Assembly (NCBI GenBank): GCA_027943245.1
Contig: JANDJZ010001747.1
Location: 186,001 to 250,000, forward strand
Direction of reading: 5' to 3'
Length of the DNA stretch: 64,000 nt
Source: Acanthamoeba sp. SK_2022b
Lineage: Eukaryota > Discosea > Longamoebia > Acanthamoebidae
Shown: one piece after another, positions 1 through 13,064 of the stretch
Layout: every line of letters starts with the position of its first letter
Position numbering within the stretch: the first letter of the stretch is position 1
The notes under the pieces: generated by a model
Database searches by the model: none
What the model saw: only the letters and a program-made list of their open reading frames with translations
Told to the model about the DNA's origin: nothing
Made by a program: the position numbers and the translations under genes

Positions 1-483
1 ACAAGCCCAAACAACCCCAAGTAATACTGAAACAGTCACATATCTATTTGGCGTCAAAAGAGATAGCGAAAAAATGATATAGAAAATGAACTCATATCGC
101 AATGTCCAAGCCACTTCGAGCAGCATTGATTTTCCTTCAACAGGAAACAACAGATATGAGTTTATGACACCGGGAGGAGCCATAGTGCTATTTACAGATG
201 ATGGGCTTATAATAAAAACGGCAAGTGCTACTGAAGTTAGAACCCAGTATATTGGGATAATCCGAACAAACCTTTTTTTCATAAAGGAAATAAAATTAAC
301 TGATTTCCCATGAGTGATATAGGCCATAATGAAACCGGAAATAATGAAGAACAAGTCTACGCCATATTTTCCAACTTCAAAATAATTCCCATTTGTTATA
401 GCGAGAAAGTCAGACTTTCTGCCAACATGGTACAGCACCACTGCCAACGCGGCTATCGCTCGCAAAAGTTGAATTGAAACCAC
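1..483 (-). CDS. Acyltransferase 3 family membrane protein, N-terminal part (cut by window edge)
   Basis: The minus strand is open without a stop from position 483 to the left edge, giving 161 residues of an integral-membrane acyltransferase of the OafA/YrhL/WecH type, a family that O-acylates surface polysaccharides and other glycans. Family landmarks in order: a first helix beginning SIQLLRAIAALAVVLYH with the conserved R and H (residues about 3-19), GVDLFFIISGFIMA (about 41-54), FMKKRFVRIIPIYWV (about 67-81) and a W-x-x-R-x-E-F-x-F-Y element (about 126-134). The start is GTG at 483, chosen because a GGAG lies at 489-492 with five-base spacing and a TAG stop directly precedes it. The C-terminal half lies outside the window. 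The DNA is visibly more AT-rich than all neighbouring genes, so horizontal transfer is likely. The acceptor substrate cannot be told from this part. Confidence 0.85.
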   Translation of the reverse strand, partial: MVSIQLLRAIAALAVVLYHVGRKSDFLAITNGNYFEVGKYGVDLFFIISGFIMAYITHGKSVNFISFMKKRFVRIIPIYWVLTSVALAVFIISPSSVNSTMAPPGVINSYLLFPVEGKSMLLEVAWTLRYEFIFYIIFSLSLLTPNRYVTVSVLLGVVWAC

Positions 484-685
484 CTATACTCCAGTCTGTA
501 CGAAGACAGTAACATAAAATATGGCCCCGACTCTATACCAGCAGTATTGTAAAAGAAAGTTCAAGTTGAACCAGTACAGGGGGAATTTCCATTTTTCAGA
601 TAAGCTCTAATCCGTTTGCAACGAATAGATACGTCTAATGCATGTTTTTTGATTGTCAATGTCAAACTTCCGGCATCGTAAACCA
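484..685. other. AT-rich non-coding stretch between the acyltransferase gene and eno
   Basis: About 200 bases with no convincing gene on either strand. It must hold the promoter of the leftward acyltransferase gene; I could not pick a pair of hexamers with good spacing. Base composition stays AT-rich until just before the eno terminator, so the border of the probable foreign segment lies near 650-690. Confidence 0.5.
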
Positions 686-716
686 TAAAAAAACCCGCCG
701 AAGCGGGTTTTTATTT
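686..716 (-). terminator. Rho-independent terminator of eno
   Basis: Read on the minus strand: stem AACCCGC, loop TTCG, stem GCGGGTT, followed by a run of T. It starts about 20 bases past the eno stop codon. Confidence 0.85.
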
Positions 717-736
717 AACAACCGAATCGGTCGAAC

Positions 737-2101
<1,365 letters not shown>

Positions 2102-2113
2102 CTACCAAATATT

Positions 2114-4099
<1,986 letters not shown>

Positions 4100-4894
4100 T
4101 CAACTTTCCTGACGTTTCACCTGCTGCCAGGCCTCCTCCATCTGCTCCAGCGTAGCGTCTTCAAGCCGCAGCCCGCTTTGCTGGACAATCTCTTCCACCT
4201 GGCGGAAGCGGCGCTCGAACTTGCGGTTCGCCGCCTGCAGCGCGTTCTCCGCCTTGTGGCCTAAATGGCGCGACAGGTTCACCGTGGCGAACAGCAGATC
4301 GCCGATCTCCTCTTCCAGCTTGCTCTCGTCGACCACCGCCTGGCGGGCTTCGTGCATCACTTCGTCGATCTCTTCGTACACTTTGTCCAGCACCGGGCCC
4401 AGGGTATTCCAGTCGAAGCCGACCGAGGCGCAGCGTTTCTGGATCTTGTGCGCTTTCATCAACGCCGGCAGCGCCTGCGGAATATCGTCCAGCACCGAGT
4501 GCAGCGCTTTTTCGGCGCGCTCACCGGCCTTCAGCTGCTCCCAGCGCGCCGCCACGGCTTCGCTGTCTCCGCCCTCGGCGTCGCCGAAGATGTGCGGGTG
4601 ACGGCGCTCCAGCTTGTCGCTGATGGCGGTACACACCTCATCGAAATCGAATAGCCCCTGCTCCTGCCCCATTTGCGCGTAGAACACCACCTGAAACAGC
4701 AAATCGCCCAGCTCGTCGCGCAGATCGGCGTAGTCCTGCCGCTCGATGGCGTCCAGCACTTCGTAAGTCTCTTCCAACGTATAAGGCGCAATGGTGGCGA
4801 AGGTTTGCTTGCGGTCCCACGAGCAACCGATCTGCGGGTCGCGCAGCGTTTTCATGATGTTCAGCAGACGCTGCAGCGGAGTGGATTGGGTCAT
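4100..4894 (-). CDS. mazG: Nucleoside triphosphate pyrophosphohydrolase MazG
   Basis: Hydrolyses NTPs and dNTPs to monophosphates and pyrophosphate; in E. coli it limits (p)ppGpp-related effects and clears non-canonical nucleotides. The 264-residue product has two tandem all-alpha MazG domains. The first carries the E-E-x-x-E motif (LEETYEVLDAIE) followed by LRDELGDLLFQVVF; the second carries EEIDEV and LEEEIGDLLFATVN. The start MTQSTPLQRLLNIM was chosen because it matches the family N-terminus; an in-frame ATG seven codons upstream is possible but unlike relatives. It follows relA by about 100 bases. The mazEF toxin-antitoxin pair found here in E. coli K-12 is absent. Confidence 0.95.
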   Translation of the reverse strand: MTQSTPLQRLLNIMKTLRDPQIGCSWDRKQTFATIAPYTLEETYEVLDAIERQDYADLRDELGDLLFQVVFYAQMGQEQGLFDFDEVCTAISDKLERRHPHIFGDAEGGDSEAVAARWEQLKAGERAEKALHSVLDDIPQALPALMKAHKIQKRCASVGFDWNTLGPVLDKVYEEIDEVMHEARQAVVDESKLEEEIGDLLFATVNLSRHLGHKAENALQAANRKFERRFRQVEEIVQQSGLRLEDATLEQMEEAWQQVKRQES

Positions 4895-4949
4895 AAAAAA
4901 TCTCTGAGAAAGCATGGGGGCGCAGGGGAGCGCCCGCCGAATTCATGGA

Positions 4950-4984
4950 TTTCGGGCCGCATCCGCTATCGATACAGCCCGAAA
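4950..4984. repeat. Inverted repeat between relA and mazG
   Basis: Perfect 8-base arms TTTCGGGC (4950-4957) and GCCCGAAA (4977-4984) around a 19-base loop, just past the relA stop. There is no T-run on either side, so it is not a typical terminator; it may be an mRNA processing or stabilising hairpin. Confidence 0.4.
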
Positions 4985-4996
4985 GGCGATGTGGAC

Positions 4997-7228
4997 TTAG
5001 TTGCCGTGCAGACGCTTGGCGTCTATCACGTCCGGCAGCTGGTTCAGCTTCGCCAGCACCCGGCTCAGCACCTGCTGGTTGTAGATTTCGATATCCATGT
5101 CGATGGTGGCCAACTGCTTCTTGGTGTCGCTGCGGCTGGCGACGCCCAGTACGTTGACCTTTTCGTTGGCCAGAATGGTGGTAATGTCGCGCAGCAGCCC
5201 GCTGCGATCGTTGGCCATCACGCGCACCACCAGCGAATAACCGCTGGAGTAGCTTTCACCCCATACCGCGTCGACGATGCGCTCCGGCGCGTGCGATTGC
5301 AGATCGACCAGCTGATCGCAGTCCGCACGGTGGATCGAAATACCGCGCCCCTGGGTGATAAAGCCGACGATGTCGTCGCCCGGGATCGGCTGGCAGCAGC
5401 GGGCGATATGGTGCATCAGGTTGCCCACGCCCTCCACCACCACCCGGCCGTTGTCCTTGTTGCGGGCCGGCGGCGGCGCTTTCTGCTGCACCAGCTGGCG
5501 CAGCGCCTCGCGATCCTGCTCTTCGGCGCTCGGCTTGTTGAACTTGCCCTGCAGGTAATTCACCATCTGGTTCAGGCGAATGTCCCCACCGCCGATCGCC
5601 GCCAACACCTCGTCCAGCGAGTTCATGTTGTAGCGCGGGATCAACAGCTTCTCGGCCTCTTTCAGGCTGATGCCGAGATGCTCCAGTTCGTTGTCCAGCA
5701 TCTGACGACCGGCGAGAATGTTTTTGTCGCGATCCTGCTTGCGGAACCAGTTATGGATCTTCGAGCGCCCGCGGCTGGTGGTGACATAGCCCAGGTTCGG
5801 GTTCAGCCAGTCGCGGCTCGGGTTCGGCTGCTTCTGGGTGATGATCTCAATCTGATCGCCCATCTTCAGCTGATAGGTAAACGGCACGATTCGGCCGCCG
5901 ATCTTGGCGCCGATACAGCGGTGACCGACGTCGCTGTGAATGTGGTAAGCGAAATCGAGCGGCGTGGAGCCGGCCGGCAGATCCACCACGTCGCCTTTCG
6001 GCGTAAACACATAGACCCGATCGTCGAACACTTGGCTGCGCACTTCGTCGAGCATCTCGCCGGAGTCCGCCATCTCTTCCTGCCAGGCGATGAGCTTGCG
6101 CAGCCAGGCGATGCGTTCTTCGTAGCCGGAGCGCACGGTCACGCCCGCGCCCTCTTTGTACTTCCAGTGCGCGGCCACGCCCAGCTCGGCGTCTTCATGC
6201 ATTTGCCGGGTGCGGATCTGAATCTCGACGGTTTTGCCGCGCGGCCCCAGCACCACGGTGTGGATCGACTGGTAGCCGTTGGGTTTCGGGTTGGCGACGT
6301 AGTCGTCGAACTCGTCCGGCAGATGGCGGAAATGGGTATGCACGATGCCCAACGCCGCATAGCAATCCTGCAGGCGCTCCGCCACGATGCGCACCGCGCG
6401 CACGTCGAACAGTTCGTCGAACGCCAGGTGCTTTTTCTGCATCTTGCGCCAGATGCTGTAGATGTGTTTCGGCCGGCCGTAGATCTCCACCCGAATGCCT
6501 TCGCTGGCCATCTCGGTGCGCAGCCCGGCGACGAAATCGTCGATGAACTGTTCGCGATCGATGCGGCGCTCATGCAACAGCTTGGCGATGCGCTTGTATT
6601 CTTCCGGATGCAGGTAGCGGAAGCAGAAATCCTCCAGCTCCCACTTCAGCTGGCCGATGCCGAGCCGGTTGGCCAGCGGGGCGTAGATGTTGGAACATTC
6701 CTTCGCCGCCAGCACGCGTTCGTCTTCCGGCGCGTCTTTCACCTCGCGCAGATGGGCGATGCGCTCCGCCAGCTTGATGACCACGCAGCGGAAATCCTCC
6801 ACCATCGCCAACAGCATGCGGCGCACGTTGTCGACCTGCTCGGAGGCCATCGAGTCGTTTTGGGTGGCTTTCAGTTGGCGAATGGCGTCCATGTCGCGCA
6901 CGCCGTGCACCAGCGCGACGATGCCCTTGCCGAACGCTTCGGTCAGGGTCTCTTCCTGCACGATGCCGGCGTCCACCAACGGGAACAGCAGCGCGGCGCG
7001 CATGCTGTCGTTGTCCATGCTCAGCGTCGAGAGGATTTCCACCATCTCCAGACCGCGCCACAGCAGCAGCGAGGCGTCGGGATGGTTCTGGGTCTGCTGC
7101 TCACAATAACGCCAGGTTGCGGCCAATCGCTCACATGACTGCGGGTTAGGTAGCCCCAAGCCGGCGATCCACTCATCGAGAGCGAATTCACCCGCCGTAT
7201 TCAGATGTGCACTTCTTACCGCAACCAT
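4997..7228 (-). CDS. relA: (p)ppGpp synthetase I (GTP pyrophosphokinase)
   Basis: Ribosome-associated synthetase that makes pppGpp/ppGpp when uncharged tRNA enters the A site. The 743 residues (E. coli 744) show an N-terminal hydrolase-like domain that has lost the catalytic HD pair (FPLVDAGIV where active enzymes have HD). Next comes the synthetase domain with GRPKHIYSIWRKM and FDVRAVRIV (about 250-300) and NPKPNGYQSIHT. A TGS domain follows (VYVFTPKGDVVDLPAGSTPLDFAY), then a cysteine-containing region with HIARCCQPIPGD, and a C-terminal ACT domain. As in E. coli RelA it should therefore synthesise but not degrade ppGpp. It lies 9 bases downstream of rlmD and is probably cotranscribed with it. 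Confidence 0.97.
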   Translation of the reverse strand: MVAVRSAHLNTAGEFALDEWIAGLGLPNPQSCERLAATWRYCEQQTQNHPDASLLLWRGLEMVEILSTLSMDNDSMRAALLFPLVDAGIVQEETLTEAFGKGIVALVHGVRDMDAIRQLKATQNDSMASEQVDNVRRMLLAMVEDFRCVVIKLAERIAHLREVKDAPEDERVLAAKECSNIYAPLANRLGIGQLKWELEDFCFRYLHPEEYKRIAKLLHERRIDREQFIDDFVAGLRTEMASEGIRVEIYGRPKHIYSIWRKMQKKHLAFDELFDVRAVRIVAERLQDCYAALGIVHTHFRHLPDEFDDYVANPKPNGYQSIHTVVLGPRGKTVEIQIRTRQMHEDAELGVAAHWKYKEGAGVTVRSGYEERIAWLRKLIAWQEEMADSGEMLDEVRSQVFDDRVYVFTPKGDVVDLPAGSTPLDFAYHIHSDVGHRCIGAKIGGRIVPFTYQLKMGDQIEIITQKQPNPSRDWLNPNLGYVTTSRGRSKIHNWFRKQDRDKNILAGRQMLDNELEHLGISLKEAEKLLIPRYNMNSLDEVLAAIGGGDIRLNQMVNYLQGKFNKPSAEEQDREALRQLVQQKAPPPARNKDNGRVVVEGVGNLMHHIARCCQPIPGDDIVGFITQGRGISIHRADCDQLVDLQSHAPERIVDAVWGESYSSGYSLVVRVMANDRSGLLRDITTILANEKVNVLGVASRSDTKKQLATIDMDIEIYNQQVLSRVLAKLNQLPDVIDAKRLHGN

Positions 7229-7237
7229 AACTTCTCC

Positions 7238-8587
7238 CTACTTTGCAGCGACCTCTGGCGCGCGCTCGTTGATAAACAGCGCCATTGATTCAAGATGCCC
7301 CGTGTGCGGAAACATATCCAACATCCGCACGCGCGCAAGACGATAACCGGCGCTCAACAGCACTTTGCTGTCGCGAGCCAACGTGGTGGGGTTACAGGAA
7401 ACATACACCACCCGCGCCGGCGCCAGTTTTACAATGTGTGACATCACCCCGGCCGCACCGGCACGGGCGGGATCCAGCATCACCTTATCAAACCCTTGTG
7501 CTGCCCAAGGTTGCCGCGCAACGTCGTCCTCCAGATTCTCGTGGAAGAACGATGCATTATTCAGCTTATTCTTATGTGCATTATATTGCCCATTCGCTAC
7601 CAGCGTGGCAACACCTTCGATGCCCACCACCGCAGCGGCCCGGCGCGCCAACGGCAGGGTGAAGTTACCCATGCCGCAGAACAGGTCCAGCACCCGATCA
7701 TTGGGTTGAATATCGAGCCATTCAAGGGCCTGCGCCACCATTTGTTGGTTTACAGCGTCATTGACCTGAATAAAGTCGCGCGGGCTGAAGTCTAAGCGTA
7801 GCCCGTCAACCTGATAATACGGCGTGTCACCGCACAGTTTCTCCACGCGATCGCTGTCCGGCGCCAGATAAACGGCGACGTTTTCCCGCTCGCCAAACGC
7901 CAACAGCGCCTGCCGATCCGCCTCTTTCAGCGCGTCGAGATGGCGCAGCACCAGCAGCGGGCCGTTGTCCGCCAGCACCAGCTCCACATGCCCCAGCCGC
8001 CGTACCGCCTGCAGCCCACTCAGGCAGGCGCGCACCGGCGCCAGCAGCTGTTCCAGCTCCGGCCGCAGCACCGGACAGTGCTCCACCGCCACCAGCTCAC
8101 TCGAGGCCGCCTGTCGAAAGCCCATCATCAGGCGCTGTGGCTTGGGCTGCCACGCCAGGCTCAGGCGAGCGCGGCGGCGATAGCCGTATTCCGGGCCGGC
8201 GATCACCGGTTCCTGCTGCGGGGTCACCCCGGTTTCGCGGGCAATCATGCGCACCAGCGCCGCCGCCTTGCTCTGCTGCTGCAGCGCCTCATCCGCATGC
8301 TGCTGCTGGCAGCCGCCGCAGACGCCGAAATGCGGGCAGCGCGGCGTCACCCGCTGCGGGCTACGGCTCAGCAAGCGTTTGAGCTTGCCTTTGGCGAACT
8401 GGCGCTTGTCTTCGGTCAGCTGGATTTCCGCCTGCTCGCCCGGCAATACGCCCGGCACGAACACCGCTTTGCCGTCGTGGCGCGCCACGCCCTGGCCGAA
8501 AGGATCGAGATCGCTCACCGTCACGGTGAAGATTTGTGAGCTCTGCCGGGTCGTCACGCGGCGTTTGGGAGAGTAGAATTGCGCCAT
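7238..8587 (-). CDS. rlmD: 23S rRNA (uracil-1939-C5)-methyltransferase
   Basis: SAM-dependent methyltransferase (RlmD/RumA) that modifies U1939 of 23S rRNA. The 449 residues begin with a basic tail and a TRAM domain ([28 protein letters not shown], about 25-55). The cysteines of the [4Fe-4S] cluster follow in [14 protein letters not shown] (about 85-98) with a later partner in VEHCPVL. The Rossmann core has [16 protein letters not shown] (about 299-314), and the catalytic cysteine is in [14 protein letters not shown] near residue 398. It is slightly longer than the 433-residue E. coli protein. It is divergent from barA, with 66 bases between the start codons, and heads the run toward relA. 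Confidence 0.96.
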   Translation of the reverse strand: MAQFYSPKRRVTTRQSSQIFTVTVSDLDPFGQGVARHDGKAVFVPGVLPGEQAEIQLTEDKRQFAKGKLKRLLSRSPQRVTPRCPHFGVCGGCQQQHADEALQQQSKAAALVRMIARETGVTPQQEPVIAGPEYGYRRRARLSLAWQPKPQRLMMGFRQAASSELVAVEHCPVLRPELEQLLAPVRACLSGLQAVRRLGHVELVLADNGPLLVLRHLDALKEADRQALLAFGERENVAVYLAPDSDRVEKLCGDTPYYQVDGLRLDFSPRDFIQVNDAVNQQMVAQALEWLDIQPNDRVLDLFCGMGNFTLPLARRAAAVVGIEGVATLVANGQYNAHKNKLNNASFFHENLEDDVARQPWAAQGFDKVMLDPARAGAAGVMSHIVKLAPARVVYVSCNPTTLARDSKVLLSAGYRLARVRMLDMFPHTGHLESMALFINERAPEVAAK

Positions 8588-8653
8588 ATTTGTCGATTGT
8601 GTGCTGGTTCATTAAGCTAGTGTCAGCTGTCAATTCTCCCACATTGGAATCCC

Positions 8654-11380
8654 ATGACCAAATACAGCCTGCGTGCGCGCATGATGATCCTGATTCTGGC
8701 CCCGACCTTGCTGATTGGTTTGCTGCTCAGCACCTTCTTCGTGGTGCACCGCTATAACGAGCTGCAGGAGCAATTGGTCGACGCCGGCGCCAGCATCATC
8801 GAGCCGCTGGCGGTGGCCAGCGAGTACGGCATGACGTTCCGCAGCCGCGAATCGGTCAGGCAGCTGGTCAGCCTGTTGCACCGCCGCCATTCGGACATCG
8901 TGCGTTCGATCACCGTGTTCGATGCGCAGAATAATTTGTTCGTCACCTCCAATTATCATCACAACTTCGCTCAGCTACAGCTGCCGAAAGGCGTGCCGTT
9001 GCCCACCGAGCTGATGCTCACCCGACGCGGCGATTCGCTGATCCTGCGCACGCCGATCCTGTCGGAAAGCCAGTATCCGGATGAAACCGCCGACGGCGGC
9101 AGCCACCCCGACAACAACCTGGGCTATGTGGCGATCGAGCTGGATCTGCAGTCAGTGCGGCTGCAGCAATACAAAGAGGTCTTCGTCTCCACCCTGCTGC
9201 TGTTGCTGTGCATGTGCATCGCTATCCTGTTCGCTTACCGGCTGATGCGCGACGTGACCGGCCCGATCCGCAACATGGTGAACACCGTCGACCGTATCCG
9301 CCGCGGCCAGCTCGACAGCCGCGTGGAGGGTTACATGCTCGGCGAGCTGCACATGCTGAAGAACGGCATCAACTCGATGGCGATGTCGCTCACCGCCTAT
9401 CACGAAGAGATGCAGCAGAACATCGATCAGGCCACCTCCGACCTGCGTGAAACCCTGGAGCAGATGGAGATCCAGAACGTCGAGCTGGATCTGGCGAAAA
9501 AACGCGCGCAGGAGGCGGCGCGCATCAAGTCCGAATTCCTGGCCAACATGTCGCACGAGCTGCGTACACCGCTCAACGGCGTGATCGGCTTCACCCGCCA
9601 GATGCTGAAAACCGATCTGAGCGCGACCCAGACCGATTATTTGCAGACCATCGAACGCTCGGCCAACAACCTGCTGACCATCATCAACGACGTGCTGGAC
9701 TTCTCCAAGCTGGAAGCCGGCAAGCTGGTGCTGGAGCATATTCCTTTCGCCCTGCGTGAAACGCTGGACGAAGTGGTGGTGTTGCTGGCACCCAGCGCCC
9801 ACGACAAGGGGCTGGAGCTGACGCTGGATGTGCACAACGACGTGCCGGAGCAGGTGATCGGCGACTCGCTGCGCCTACAGCAAATCATCACCAACCTGCT
9901 GGGCAACGCCATCAAGTTCACCGAAACCGGCAATATCGACATTCGCGTCGAGCTGCGCAAACAGCTGGATCGCCGGGTGGAGGTGGAAGTGCAGATCCAC
10001 GACACCGGCATCGGCATCTCCGAACGCCAGCAGTCGCAGCTGTTCCAGGCGTTCCGTCAGGCGGACGCCAGCATCTCCCGCCGCCACGGCGGTACCGGGC
10101 TGGGGCTGGTGATCACGCAAAAACTGGTGAAAGAAATGGGGGGCGATATCTGTTTCCACAGCCAGTTGAACCGCGGCTCGACCTTCTGGTTCCACATCAC
10201 GCTGGATCTGAACGAGGGCATGCTGTCGCTGGCGCCGAGCCTGCCGGACCTGAGCGGCAAAACGCTCGCCTATATCGAGTCCAACCCGACGGCGGCGCAG
10301 GCGACGCTCAACATGCTCAGCATCACGCAGCTGGTGATCACCCACTCGCCGACGCTGGGCCAGTTGCCGCCAGGCCACTATGACTTCCTGCTGGCCGGCG
10401 TGCCCATCCCGTTCCGCGACAACATGGCGCAGCACGAGGACAAATTGCTGGCCTCGCTGAAGCTGGCCGATCGGGTGATTCTGGCGCTGCCGTGCCAGGC
10501 GCAGATCGACGCCGAGCTGCTTAAACAACAAGGCGCGCTCGGCTGTCTGATCAAGCCGATCACCAGCACCCGACTGTTCCCTCTGCTCCGGATGGAAGCG
10601 CCGGCACGCCTCACCGCGCAGCCTGAGCGTAAACGCCTGCCGCTGACGGTGATGGCGGTTGACGACAACCCGGCCAACCTGAAGCTGATCGGCACGCTGC
10701 TGGGGGAACAGGTAGAAAAAACCCTGCTGTGCGAGAGCGGTGAGGAAGCGCTGGCGCTAGCGCGCGACAACGTGCTGGATTTGATCCTGATGGACATTCA
10801 GATGCCGAAGATGGACGGCATTCACGCCAGCGAACTGATCCGCCAGCTGCCGCATCACAACTCCACGCCGATCGTCGCCGTTACCGCCCATGCCGCCAGC
10901 GGCGAGCGCGAGCACCTGCTGCAGGCCGGGATGGACGACTATCTGGCCAAACCGATCGACGAGAAAATGCTGACCCGCGTGCTGTCGCGCTACCACAGCG
11001 GCGACGTGGAAAACGCCATCGCCGACGACGCACCGCTGTCGCTCGACTGGCCGCTGGCGCTGCGTCAGGCGGCCAACAAACCGGACCTGGCGCGCGATCT
11101 GCTGCAAATGCTGCTCGATTTCCTGCCGCAGGTGCGCGAACGGGTACAGGCGCTGCTCGACGGCCAGCATGACGACGAGATCCTCGATCTGGTCCATAAG
11201 CTGCACGGCAGCTGCAGCTACAGCGGCGTGCCGCGCCTCAAGCAGCTGTGTTTCTACCTCGAGCGGCAGCTGCGTCAGGGCATCACCAACGACGAACTGG
11301 AGCCGGAGTGGCTGGAGCTGTTGGATGAGATTGAACTGGTGATCCACGCGGCGCGCGCGCATCTGGCGCAACCCGCCTGA
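8654..11380 (+). CDS. barA: Hybrid sensor histidine kinase BarA
   Basis: Membrane-bound tripartite sensor that phosphorylates the response regulator UvrY and so drives the Csr small RNAs. The 908 residues show two transmembrane segments (about 10-31 and 176-196) bounding a periplasmic sensor, and a HAMP linker with a coiled coil (about 197-290). The HisKA domain has phospho-accepting H301 in [14 protein letters not shown]. The ATPase domain has N-box NLLGNAIKF and G-boxes DTGIGIS and GGTGLGLVI. The receiver domain has D714 in [15 protein letters not shown]-terminal Hpt domain has H848 in [11 protein letters not shown]. All three phosphorelay residues are intact. It faces degP across a shared terminator. 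Confidence 0.97.
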   Translation: MTKYSLRARMMILILAPTLLIGLLLSTFFVVHRYNELQEQLVDAGASIIEPLAVASEYGMTFRSRESVRQLVSLLHRRHSDIVRSITVFDAQNNLFVTSNYHHNFAQLQLPKGVPLPTELMLTRRGDSLILRTPILSESQYPDETADGGSHPDNNLGYVAIELDLQSVRLQQYKEVFVSTLLLLLCMCIAILFAYRLMRDVTGPIRNMVNTVDRIRRGQLDSRVEGYMLGELHMLKNGINSMAMSLTAYHEEMQQNIDQATSDLRETLEQMEIQNVELDLAKKRAQEAARIKSEFLANMSHELRTPLNGVIGFTRQMLKTDLSATQTDYLQTIERSANNLLTIINDVLDFSKLEAGKLVLEHIPFALRETLDEVVVLLAPSAHDKGLELTLDVHNDVPEQVIGDSLRLQQIITNLLGNAIKFTETGNIDIRVELRKQLDRRVEVEVQIHDTGIGISERQQSQLFQAFRQADASISRRHGGTGLGLVITQKLVKEMGGDICFHSQLNRGSTFWFHITLDLNEGMLSLAPSLPDLSGKTLAYIESNPTAAQATLNMLSITQLVITHSPTLGQLPPGHYDFLLAGVPIPFRDNMAQHEDKLLASLKLADRVILALPCQAQIDAELLKQQGALGCLIKPITSTRLFPLLRMEAPARLTAQPERKRLPLTVMAVDDNPANLKLIGTLLGEQVEKTLLCESGEEALALARDNVLDLILMDIQMPKMDGIHASELIRQLPHHNSTPIVAVTAHAASGEREHLLQAGMDDYLAKPIDEKMLTRVLSRYHSGDVENAIADDAPLSLDWPLALRQAANKPDLARDLLQMLLDFLPQVRERVQALLDGQHDDEILDLVHKLHGSCSYSGVPRLKQLCFYLERQLRQGITNDELEPEWLELLDEIELVIHAARAHLAQPA

Positions 11381-11400
11381 ATCCTCAGGCCATAACGCAA

Positions 11401-11430
11401 AAAGGCACGCCGCAGCGTGCCTTTGTTTTT
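11401..11430. terminator. Bidirectional terminator between barA and degP
   Basis: Perfect 10-base stem AAAGGCACGC / GCGTGCCTTT with loop CGCA, followed by a T-run on the plus strand and preceded by A residues, so it can serve both convergent genes. Confidence 0.85.
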
Positions 11431-11445
11431 AACGCCTGACGCCTA

Positions 11446-12885
11446 TCACTGCGCCAGCAGGTACAGCTGGCTCTCGCCGCGTTGAATATTCAACGCCAGT
11501 ACCGACGGCTTGCTGTCGAGGATTTTACGCAGCTCACCCAGGTTCTGGATCGGCTGCTGGTTCACGCCCAGGATCACGTCGCCCTTTTTCAGGCCGATGC
11601 GCGCCGCGGCGCTGCCGGCTTTCACGCTGTCAACCTTGACGCCCTTCACGTTGCCGACCTGGGTGTTGCTCAGCTCGGCACCTTCAATGCCGGTGTAGAT
11701 ATTGCCCGAGGCCACCTGGGTCTGCGCGCTTTGCTCCAGCGTGACGTCAATCGTCACCGGCTTGCCGTCGCGAATAATGCCCAGCGACATCTTGCTGCCG
11801 ACCGGCAGCGTGCCGATCTCCGCCCGGAACGAGGCAAAGCTGGAGATGGCCTTGCCGTTCATGGTGACGATCACGTCGCCGGCCTTGATGCCCGCCTTCG
11901 CCGCGGAAGACTTCGGCATCACCTGGCTGACGAAGGCCCCGCGCTGCGCGTCGACCTTCATCGCCTTGGCCAGCTCAGAGTTCAGCTCGGTACCCATGAT
12001 GCCCAGCTCGCCGCGTTTCACCTGGCCATATTCGACCATTTGCGCCGTCAGGTTTTTCACCATGTTGCTCGGAATGGCGAAGCCGATACCAATGTTACCG
12101 CCGTCCGGCGCCAGGATCGCGGTGTTGATGCCGATCAGCTCACCGTTCAGGTTAACCAGCGCACCGCCGGAGTTACCGCGGTTGATCGCCGCATCGGTCT
12201 GGATAAAGTTTTCGTAGTTTTCGATGTTCAGGCCGCTGCGCCCCAGGGCGGATACGATACCCGAGGTGGCGGTTTCACCCAGCCCGTACGGGTTGCCGAT
12301 CGCCACGGTGTAATCGCCAACGCGCAGCTGATCGGAATCCGCCATCTTGATCGCCGTCAGATTCTTGAAATCTTTCAGCTGGATCAGCGCAATATCGGAG
12401 CGCGGATCCTTGCCGATCACCTTGGCGTCGAAACGGCGGCCGTCGCTCAGCTGCACCTGGATCTTGTTGGCGTTGTCCACCACGTGGTTATTGGTCACCA
12501 CGTAACCCTTGGCAGCATCGATGACCACCCCGGCGCCCAGCGCCTGGAATTTCTGCTGCGTGCCCTGCGGCTGGCCATCCGGCCCAGGCTGTTCGCCGCC
12601 CTGACACATCGGCGAGCCCTGGAACGGCGAGCCGTCTTGGCAGAACGGCGAATCTTCGCCGAAGAACTGTTGGAACTGCTGCGGCATGCGCGGCGTATTG
12701 ACCGTGGTGCTGCCCTCAACGTTAATGCTCACCACGGAAGGCATTACCTTTTCCAGCATCGGCGCCAGGCTCGGCAGCTGTTGTGTGCTGGAAGAGGCGG
12801 TTTCAGCGGCGCTGGCCGTGACCGGGCCCATCGCCATACCGATACTGAATGCCAGTGCGCTCAGAACTAATGCGGTTTTTTTCAT
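11446..12885 (-). CDS. degP: Periplasmic serine protease/chaperone DegP
   Basis: Heat-shock protease (HtrA/protease Do) that refolds or degrades misfolded envelope proteins. The 479-residue precursor starts MKKTALVLSALAFSIGMAMG, a signal peptide probably cleaved after TASA (about residue 27). The nine extra upstream codons are excluded because the signal peptide starts at this ATG. The LA loop with two cysteines (SPFCQDGSPF ... MCQGG) is present. The trypsin-like domain has His in VTNNHVVD, Asp in SDIALIQL and the nucleophile Ser in RGNSGGALV. Two PDZ domains follow (RGELGIMG ... GKAISS and NIYTGIEGAEL to the end). A sigma-E promoter lies 54-81 bases upstream. The broken dgt gene is directly upstream. 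Confidence 0.97.
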   Translation of the reverse strand: MKKTALVLSALAFSIGMAMGPVTASAAETASSSTQQLPSLAPMLEKVMPSVVSINVEGSTTVNTPRMPQQFQQFFGEDSPFCQDGSPFQGSPMCQGGEQPGPDGQPQGTQQKFQALGAGVVIDAAKGYVVTNNHVVDNANKIQVQLSDGRRFDAKVIGKDPRSDIALIQLKDFKNLTAIKMADSDQLRVGDYTVAIGNPYGLGETATSGIVSALGRSGLNIENYENFIQTDAAINRGNSGGALVNLNGELIGINTAILAPDGGNIGIGFAIPSNMVKNLTAQMVEYGQVKRGELGIMGTELNSELAKAMKVDAQRGAFVSQVMPKSSAAKAGIKAGDVIVTMNGKAISSFASFRAEIGTLPVGSKMSLGIIRDGKPVTIDVTLEQSAQTQVASGNIYTGIEGAELSNTQVGNVKGVKVDSVKAGSAAARIGLKKGDVILGVNQQPIQNLGELRKILDSKPSVLALNIQRGESQLYLLAQ

Positions 12886-12938
12886 CTGTGTGTCTCTTAT
12901 AAAGTCGTTCAAAAAGAATGGCTGTCTTGCGTGCTTAT

Positions 12939-12966
12939 TCAGAGTTAATTAATAGCCCGAAGTTCC
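12939..12966 (-). promoter_or_regulatory. Sigma-E promoter of degP
   Basis: On the minus strand GGAACTT (12960-12966), a 16-base spacer and TCTGA (12939-12943) form a near-perfect match to the RpoE consensus and to the architecture of the E. coli degP promoter. It places degP in the extracytoplasmic stress regulon. A single GTAAA half-site lies further upstream, but I did not see a full CpxR box. Confidence 0.85.
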
Positions 12967-13064
12967 GGCACAGATGATTGGCAATAGTAAACAAATATTG
13001 TCCGTCTTTACAAAACTCGAGACAGCCAACCGATTGGAATTGCTAAAATTATTCTTCAGCGTAA

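Noticed and set aside
86..313. 75-codon plus-strand open frame near the left edge
   Set aside because: It is antisense to the acyltransferase-3 gene, whose minus-strand translation shows clear family motifs; the plus frame has none.
4673..7138. 821-codon open frame antisense to relA and mazG
   Set aside because: Very long but His/Gln/Val/Ala-rich with no domain; it is the complementary reading of GC-rich codons in relA. The same applies to long antisense frames over eno, pyrG, degP, murC, murG, secA and leuA.
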